A stretch of DNA of 15,572 bases, taken from assembly GCA_002479485.1 (NCBI GenBank), contig DLNM01000045.1, positions 153,199 to 168,770 on the forward strand, given 5' to 3'. The position numbers were made by a program, and so were the translations under genes. The notes beneath the pieces were generated by a model. It saw nothing but the letters and a program-made list of their open reading frames with translations. It was not told where the DNA came from and did no database searches. This document shows, in pieces, positions 11,643-15,572 of this stretch (its first letter is position 1; every line of letters begins with the position of its first letter). Source of the DNA: Firmicutes bacterium UBA7510. Its GTDB lineage: Bacteria; Bacillota; Clostridia; Tissierellales; Sedimentibacteraceae.

Positions 11643-14357
11643 ATGTTTATCAAAGAACTAAACCTTAAATCGTTTGGTAAGTTTCTTCATAAAAATGTGA
11701 TGTTAAAAAATGGATTAAACTTAATCTATGGAAACAATGAAGCCGGTAAAAGTACAATTCACAATTTTATTGAAGCAATGCTGTATGGATTTAAAAATAA
11801 TAAAGATAAATATGATGAATCCTTATATAAGAAGTATAGACCTTGGAGTAATGACCAATTTAATGGAGCAATGATATTGGATGATGGAGATAGTGATTAC
11901 ATTATAAGAAGAGACTTCTTAAATAAAAATACGTCTTTTGTAAAAAAAGAAGCTTCTTCAGCAAGTGAAGAGCCTATAAGTGATTATCAACAAGAGGAAG
12001 AAATAGGGGAATATTTATTTGATATAAATAAATCTACTTTTTCAAATACACTTAGTATAAAACAATTAGGAAATTCAACAAATGAAGAATTGGCTGCTGA
12101 AGTTAAAGAAAAGATACTTAATTTAAGCCAGACAAAAGATGAAACTATTTCTGTAGAAAAAATAATTAGAAAATTAAATAGTATAAAAGATGAAGCTGGA
12201 GATATAAATAATCCAAAAAGTATATTAAGCCAATATATAGCTAGGGTAAATGAGTTAAATCAAAGCAGAGATAAGGCAATTGATGCTAGAAAATATACTT
12301 TGCATCTAGCTATGGAAAAAAGAAAGCTCATAAATAAAATATCTGATATTGACAGGGAAATATCGGATATAAATAAAGAATTAGATGTATATAAATTATC
12401 AGTTTTATCAGTTAAAAAATTAAAAGCAGATGAAGTATACAAAGAAATAGATACTATAAAGCAAGAACTTCTACAATATGGTGAAGGCAATAATATAGGA
12501 ATAGATGAGTATGAAGAAGCAGTTAAGCTTTTGACTATTTTAAAACAAATGAGAGAAGAAAAGGCTTCCTTAGAGGAAGAAATGCTATCAATAAATACTG
12601 AAATGGTTAAGCTTGAAAGTGATCCAGCATGTAGTATATCTGCAGATGGCTTTGTTGTAAAAATCAATCTTGATTATAAAACATACATAGAAAGTAATGA
12701 AAAAATTTCTAAACTTCAGGAAAAAGTAAACCAAGGTATCGAACATATTAAATCATATAATACTGATGAAATAGCTGAATATGCTGAGGCTTATGATAAA
12801 GTAAGTAATAATGAGCAGCAAGTTAATAGAATAAATAATCTATTAAATGATTCTTCTAAAAATATAATCAAAAAAATCATAAAAGGTTTAAATAATAAAA
12901 GAGTACTTTCTATTGTTTTTGCAATATTATTTTTAATAGCAGCTGGTGGTGTAGCTTATGCAGCATATTATTTTGAAGTAAACGAATACTATTTTGGTAC
13001 TTTAATTGCAATAATATCTATTATATTATTCGCTTCAGCCAGTAAAATGAATAAAAAAATTAAAGGCTTAAAGAAAGAAATAGAAGATATAGATAATGAA
13101 CAAAATAGATTAAGACAAGTTGTAGAAAGTTGCATGTCAGAAAATAAAATAATTTTAGAAGAAAAGAGCTGTGAAACTATTAATAAGCTTAAGGAAAAGT
13201 GTGAATATTATCTTTCTTTAAAAACAATAGTTGAAGAAAAAATAAAATTATTAGAATACGATAAAGATTCTCTTAAAAGTGCAGTAAAATCGAAGAAAAT
13301 ACTAGAAGATGATATTTTAAATAAATTATCTAAATTTAATTTACACGAGATAACTGATGAATCTATTAAAAAGCTAAATGAATTAGTCTTAGAGAAGGAT
13401 AAAATTGTACAAGAACTAACTAAAAAATCTGCTTTGTTAGATAAGTTAGGTCAAAATTATCAAAAACTTGAAAAAGAATTAGACTATGAAGAAAAGCGAT
13501 TTAATATTATACTAACAAGCAATAATATTAAAAGTATAGAAGAATTTAAGACTTTAATCAGCAATAATTACAAGATAGCTCAGTTAAAGGACAAAGTTAG
13601 TAATCTAGAAAGAGTTATTGAAAATATATTAGAAAACTATACTTATGAAGAAATAACTGAAAAAACTAGAGAAATCATTGAAAATGAAGAAAGTGGCGAA
13701 TTAGCTAAAAAGATAAGTCAAGAAGATAAGCTAAAGGAAATTCATGAAAAAGAAGAGGCTAAAGCTACATTAAGAAAAGAAATAGATAAAATTGATAAAG
13801 AAATTGATTCTATTGAAGAAGTTACAAAGAGATTATCCGAAATAGAAGAAGAAATTGACTTTTATCAGGATAAAATAGAGCAAAATACTGAAAAAATAAA
13901 AGTTGCCAATATTGCAATTGAAAATATCATGCTTATATCAGATTATATTAGAGGAGATTTTATGCCGCTTCTTAAAAATGCTATAAGTGAAAATTTCTCA
14001 TATGTTACTGGAGGAAGATATAAGGAGGTACTTATAGATGAAGATATGAATATATCTGTTATAAGTGCTGATAATGATGAAATAGTGGCGATAAGTTCAT
14101 TAAGTGGCGGAACACTAGATCAATTGTATATTTCATTAAGGTTAGGTCTAAGTAATTTAATAAGTAGTAATAAAAAAATACCACTGATTCTTGATGATAG
14201 CTTTATACAATATGATGAGGAAAGATTAGAAAAATCTTTAGAGATACTTGAGAAAGAAAAAAATAGAAGACAAGTAATTCTATTTACATGTCAGAAACGA
14301 GAAAAAGAATTATTGAATAAATTACAAATTGAGTATAATAATATAGAAATAGGTTAA
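11643..14357 (+). CDS. Rad50/SbcC-like (YhaN-type) coiled-coil ATPase with transmembrane hairpin
   Basis: A 904-residue SMC-like ATPase, the expected partner of the preceding phosphoesterase in DNA-end processing or repair. The N-terminal lobe has Walker A GNNEAGKST (30-38). The C-terminal lobe has the ABC signature LSGG (820-823) followed by Walker B ending in Asp851-Asp852 (IPLILDDSF). Long charged coiled coils fill about 195-415 and 470-790. At the apex between them, where Rad50/SbcC carry a zinc hook, there is no CxxC. Instead there are two hydrophobic segments, about 421-443 and 449-468, forming a membrane hairpin. YhaN-type proteins of Firmicutes are the likely relatives. The head and nuclease would lie in the cytoplasm at the membrane. 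It starts one base after the upstream stop, so the pair is translationally linked. Confidence 0.9.
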   Translation: MFIKELNLKSFGKFLHKNVMLKNGLNLIYGNNEAGKSTIHNFIEAMLYGFKNNKDKYDESLYKKYRPWSNDQFNGAMILDDGDSDYIIRRDFLNKNTSFVKKEASSASEEPISDYQQEEEIGEYLFDINKSTFSNTLSIKQLGNSTNEELAAEVKEKILNLSQTKDETISVEKIIRKLNSIKDEAGDINNPKSILSQYIARVNELNQSRDKAIDARKYTLHLAMEKRKLINKISDIDREISDINKELDVYKLSVLSVKKLKADEVYKEIDTIKQELLQYGEGNNIGIDEYEEAVKLLTILKQMREEKASLEEEMLSINTEMVKLESDPACSISADGFVVKINLDYKTYIESNEKISKLQEKVNQGIEHIKSYNTDEIAEYAEAYDKVSNNEQQVNRINNLLNDSSKNIIKKIIKGLNNKRVLSIVFAILFLIAAGGVAYAAYYFEVNEYYFGTLIAIISIILFASASKMNKKIKGLKKEIEDIDNEQNRLRQVVESCMSENKIILEEKSCETINKLKEKCEYYLSLKTIVEEKIKLLEYDKDSLKSAVKSKKILEDDILNKLSKFNLHEITDESIKKLNELVLEKDKIVQELTKKSALLDKLGQNYQKLEKELDYEEKRFNIILTSNNIKSIEEFKTLISNNYKIAQLKDKVSNLERVIENILENYTYEEITEKTREIIENEESGELAKKISQEDKLKEIHEKEEAKATLRKEIDKIDKEIDSIEEVTKRLSEIEEEIDFYQDKIEQNTEKIKVANIAIENIMLISDYIRGDFMPLLKNAISENFSYVTGGRYKEVLIDEDMNISVISADNDEIVAISSLSGGTLDQLYISLRLGLSNLISSNKKIPLILDDSFIQYDEERLEKSLEILEKEKNRRQVILFTCQKREKELLNKLQIEYNNIEIG

Positions 14358-14387
14358 ATACAGTAAGTAAAGGGCGAAAGGTTTTTT

Positions 14388-15080
14388 ATGAGAGTTTATG
14401 CTATAGGAGATTTACATTTAGATAGCACAAAAGAAAAACCCATGAATATATTCGGAGATAATTGGACAAATCATGAACAAAAAATCATTGGAAACTGGGA
14501 AAAAACAGTTTCTGATGATGATTTAGTTTTAATTCCAGGGGATATATCTTGGGCTATAAAATTAAATAATGCAAAAAAAGATTTAGAAGTTATTAATAAT
14601 CTACCTGGTAAAAAGGTTCTTATTAGAGGAAATCATGATTATTGGTGGGCAACAAAAAACAAGCTTAACAATTTAAAGCTTGAATCCCTAGAGTTTTTAG
14701 TAAATGACTTTTATGTTTATAATAATATAATTATATGTGGCGTAAGGGGATGGGATACTTATGAAATTGACTCTGATATAGATAGTAAGAAAATTTACGA
14801 TAGAGAGTTAATAAGATTTGAAATGTCACTAAGTAAAACAATAAATTTCAATTATTATAAAATAGCTATGCTTCACTACCCGCCATTTAATATTGATAAA
14901 AGTCCAAATGATTTTGTTGAAATTATGAAAAAATATAAGATTGATACATGTATATACGGACATTTACATGGCAGTGAAGGTCATAAACTAGTAAGAGAAG
15001 GACGTATAGAGGGTATAAATTTTGTTTGTGTAGCAAGTGATTATTTGAATTTTGAATTAAGAGAAATAGATATAGCATAA
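14388..15080 (+). CDS. Predicted metallophosphoesterase (calcineurin-like)
   Basis: A 230-residue soluble phosphoesterase with all family motifs intact: GDLHLD (Asp8, His10), GD (51-52), GNHDYWW (81-87), His163 in LHYPPF, and GHLHG (191-195). Together they form a dinuclear metal site. The GNHDYWW and HYPPF signatures match a compact group of predicted bacterial phosphohydrolases without a characterised substrate. It starts 31 bases after the Rad50-like gene, with an AAAGG ribosome site, and is probably the last gene of that unit. Its GNHD is complete, unlike that of the SbcD-like protein two genes upstream. No terminator is obvious after the stop before the tandem promoters begin. Confidence 0.9.
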   Translation: MRVYAIGDLHLDSTKEKPMNIFGDNWTNHEQKIIGNWEKTVSDDDLVLIPGDISWAIKLNNAKKDLEVINNLPGKKVLIRGNHDYWWATKNKLNNLKLESLEFLVNDFYVYNNIIICGVRGWDTYEIDSDIDSKKIYDRELIRFEMSLSKTINFNYYKIAMLHYPPFNIDKSPNDFVEIMKKYKIDTCIYGHLHGSEGHKLVREGRIEGINFVCVASDYLNFELREIDIA

Positions 15081-15108
15081 TACATTCTATTTCTTTTTTA
15101 TTTTAATA

Positions 15109-15137
15109 TTGACATTTGTTTTTGGATATGCTATTAT
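15109..15137 (+). promoter_or_regulatory. Tandem promoter P1 (probable rRNA operon)
   Basis: A perfect TTGACA (15109-15114) and TATTAT (15132-15137) are spaced by 17 bp, with TGC immediately before the -10 (extended -10). GCTGTCT follows at 15144-15150, a sequence shared with P2 just after its start site. Confidence 0.8.
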
Positions 15138-15167
15138 AACAAAGCTGTCTGTGAGAAGATACAAACT

Positions 15168-15204
15168 ATCTTTAAGAGATAATAAATAATCTTTGAGAGA
15201 TAAT
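15168..15204 (+). repeat. 16-bp direct repeat between P1 and P2
   Basis: ATCTTTAAGAGATAAT (15168-15183) recurs at 15189-15204 with one change, a period of 21 bp or two helical turns. Each copy also contains a short inverted ATCT/AGAT. It could be a protein site or a relic of promoter duplication. A 16-bp A/T palindrome (15219-15234) follows just upstream of the P2 -35. Confidence 0.6.
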
Positions 15205-15235
15205 TGTGAAAAACAAAAAGTTTTTTAAAAAACTC

Positions 15236-15264
15236 TTGACAGACAAGATTCGACATGATAAACT
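15236..15264 (+). promoter_or_regulatory. Tandem promoter P2 (probable rRNA operon)
   Basis: A perfect TTGACA (15236-15241) is followed after 17 bp by TAAACT (15259-15264), with an extended TGA before the -10 and GCTGTCT at 15271-15277. An A/T-rich block upstream could act as an UP element. The spacer contains TTCGACA (15249-15255), a single 0A-box match. Confidence 0.8.
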
Positions 15265-15334
15265 AGTTAAGCTGTCTAATGAAGGCAATGTGAAAGACGC
15301 TGAAAAAAGTGTTAAAAAATAAATAAAAAAAGCA

Positions 15335-15363
15335 TTGACAAAGAAAGTTAGACATGTTATACT
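15335..15363 (+). promoter_or_regulatory. Tandem promoter P3 (probable rRNA operon)
   Basis: A perfect TTGACA (15335-15340) and TATACT (15358-15363) at 17 bp, with an extended TGT and an A-rich upstream block. TTGTCT at 15371-15376 corresponds to the GCTGTCT after P1 and P2. It is the closest to consensus of the three. Confidence 0.85.
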
Positions 15364-15370
15364 AACATAG

Positions 15371-15572
15371 TTGTCTCCAAAAAACGACAACAACTTGTTA
15401 AGAAAATCAACAGGTATAAAAAACGAACCTTAGACAATAAAACAGCATAAGAACAACCTTTAGTTTCAGCAGTCGAAAGACTACAAAGCGAAAAAACAGT
15501 TCTGTGAAAGTCAGAACATAAAACTAACAAAATTTTAATTTTGTTAGTATGCAAGCGTAAGGCTTGAGAATG
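15371..15572 (+). other. Structured leader downstream of the tandem promoters; no gene
   Basis: Across 15081-15572 I see no credible coding region. After P3 the leader has a GAAA tetraloop stem (AGTC 15471-15474 / GACT 15479-15482). It also has a GTTCTG/CAGAAC stem (15499-15504 / 15512-15517), a perfect 12-bp stem ACTAACAAAATT/AATTTTGTTAGT (15523-15534 / 15537-15548) and CAAGC/GCTTG (15552-15556 / 15562-15566). GTTCTGTGAAAGTC at 15499 resembles the boxA antitermination element GTTCTTTGAAAAC of Firmicute rRNA operons. The 12-bp stem may be part of the pre-16S processing region. The 16S gene itself is not in the window, so the rRNA assignment is inferred. Confidence 0.55.

Noticed and set aside
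12260..12667. Minus-strand ORF inside the Rad50-like gene
   Set aside because: It is antisense to the coiled-coil region, serine-rich, and has no ribosome site or domain.
15172..15554. Two minus-strand ORFs over the tandem promoters
   Set aside because: They read back through promoter and leader DNA, lack good ribosome sites and show no domain.
1..15572. CRISPR array, prophage, toxin-antitoxin or classical defence island
   Set aside because: I saw no regularly spaced repeats, Cas, integrase or phage structural genes, or toxin-antitoxin pair. The only nuclease-like module is the YhaO/YhaN-type unit, which is usually chromosomal.

Overview
The window is AT-rich, with a mostly co-directional gene layout, strong AGGAGG-type ribosome binding sites and TTGACA/TATAAT promoters. 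It also has a perfect tandem pair of Spo0A-type boxes and proteins typical of Clostridia: MEP-pathway IspD and IspF, an M18 aminopeptidase, a WYL regulator with DUF3795 and zinc-ribbon partners, and a YhaO/YhaN-like pair. It looks like chromosomal DNA of a low-GC, probably spore-forming Clostridia member (Peptostreptococcaceae/Clostridium-like). I cannot name the species. It looks like ordinary chromosome rather than a phage, plasmid or defence island.

Layout. Positions 1-300 hold no long gene but have organised regulatory structure: tandem 0A boxes, a -10, a 32-bp perfect palindrome, a tiny ORF and an intrinsic terminator. Together they suggest a short, possibly Spo0A-controlled transcript. 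ispD (392-1096) and ispF (1240-1719) are separated by a 90-bp MITE-like inverted-repeat element and a small hairpin. Next is a compact FtsH-like AAA/M41 protease with one N-terminal membrane helix and no extracytoplasmic domain (1796-3238). A 6S RNA gene with its own consensus promoter follows (about 3288-3456). A LacI-family regulator (3638-4645) lies behind a 26-codon leader ORF whose mRNA can fold into two mutually exclusive hairpins. An exported protein of unknown function (4773-5243) and an M18 aminopeptidase (5255-6661) form a tight pair ending in a strong terminator.

The middle holds a WYL-domain regulator, a small zinc-ribbon protein and a DUF3795 protein (6759-8451). They converge, across a bidirectional terminator, on an MFS transporter on the minus strand (8507-9673). 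A GNAT acetyltransferase (9863-10420) comes next. The three-gene unit 10535-15080 encodes an SbcD/YhaO-like phosphoesterase with an altered catalytic motif, a Rad50/YhaN-like ATPase with a transmembrane hairpin at its coiled-coil apex, and a second metallophosphoesterase with intact motifs. The last 490 bases contain no gene. They carry three near-consensus tandem promoters with extended -10 elements and a structured leader, the arrangement expected just upstream of a ribosomal RNA operon that would start beyond the window.

Most genes are recognisable housekeeping or accessory functions. The most unusual points are the 0A-box/palindrome/terminator unit at the left edge, the leader peptide with alternative hairpins before the LacI regulator, the GDND (instead of GNHD) motif in the SbcD-like protein paired with a hook-less, membrane-anchored Rad50-like partner, and the single-helix FtsH paralogue.
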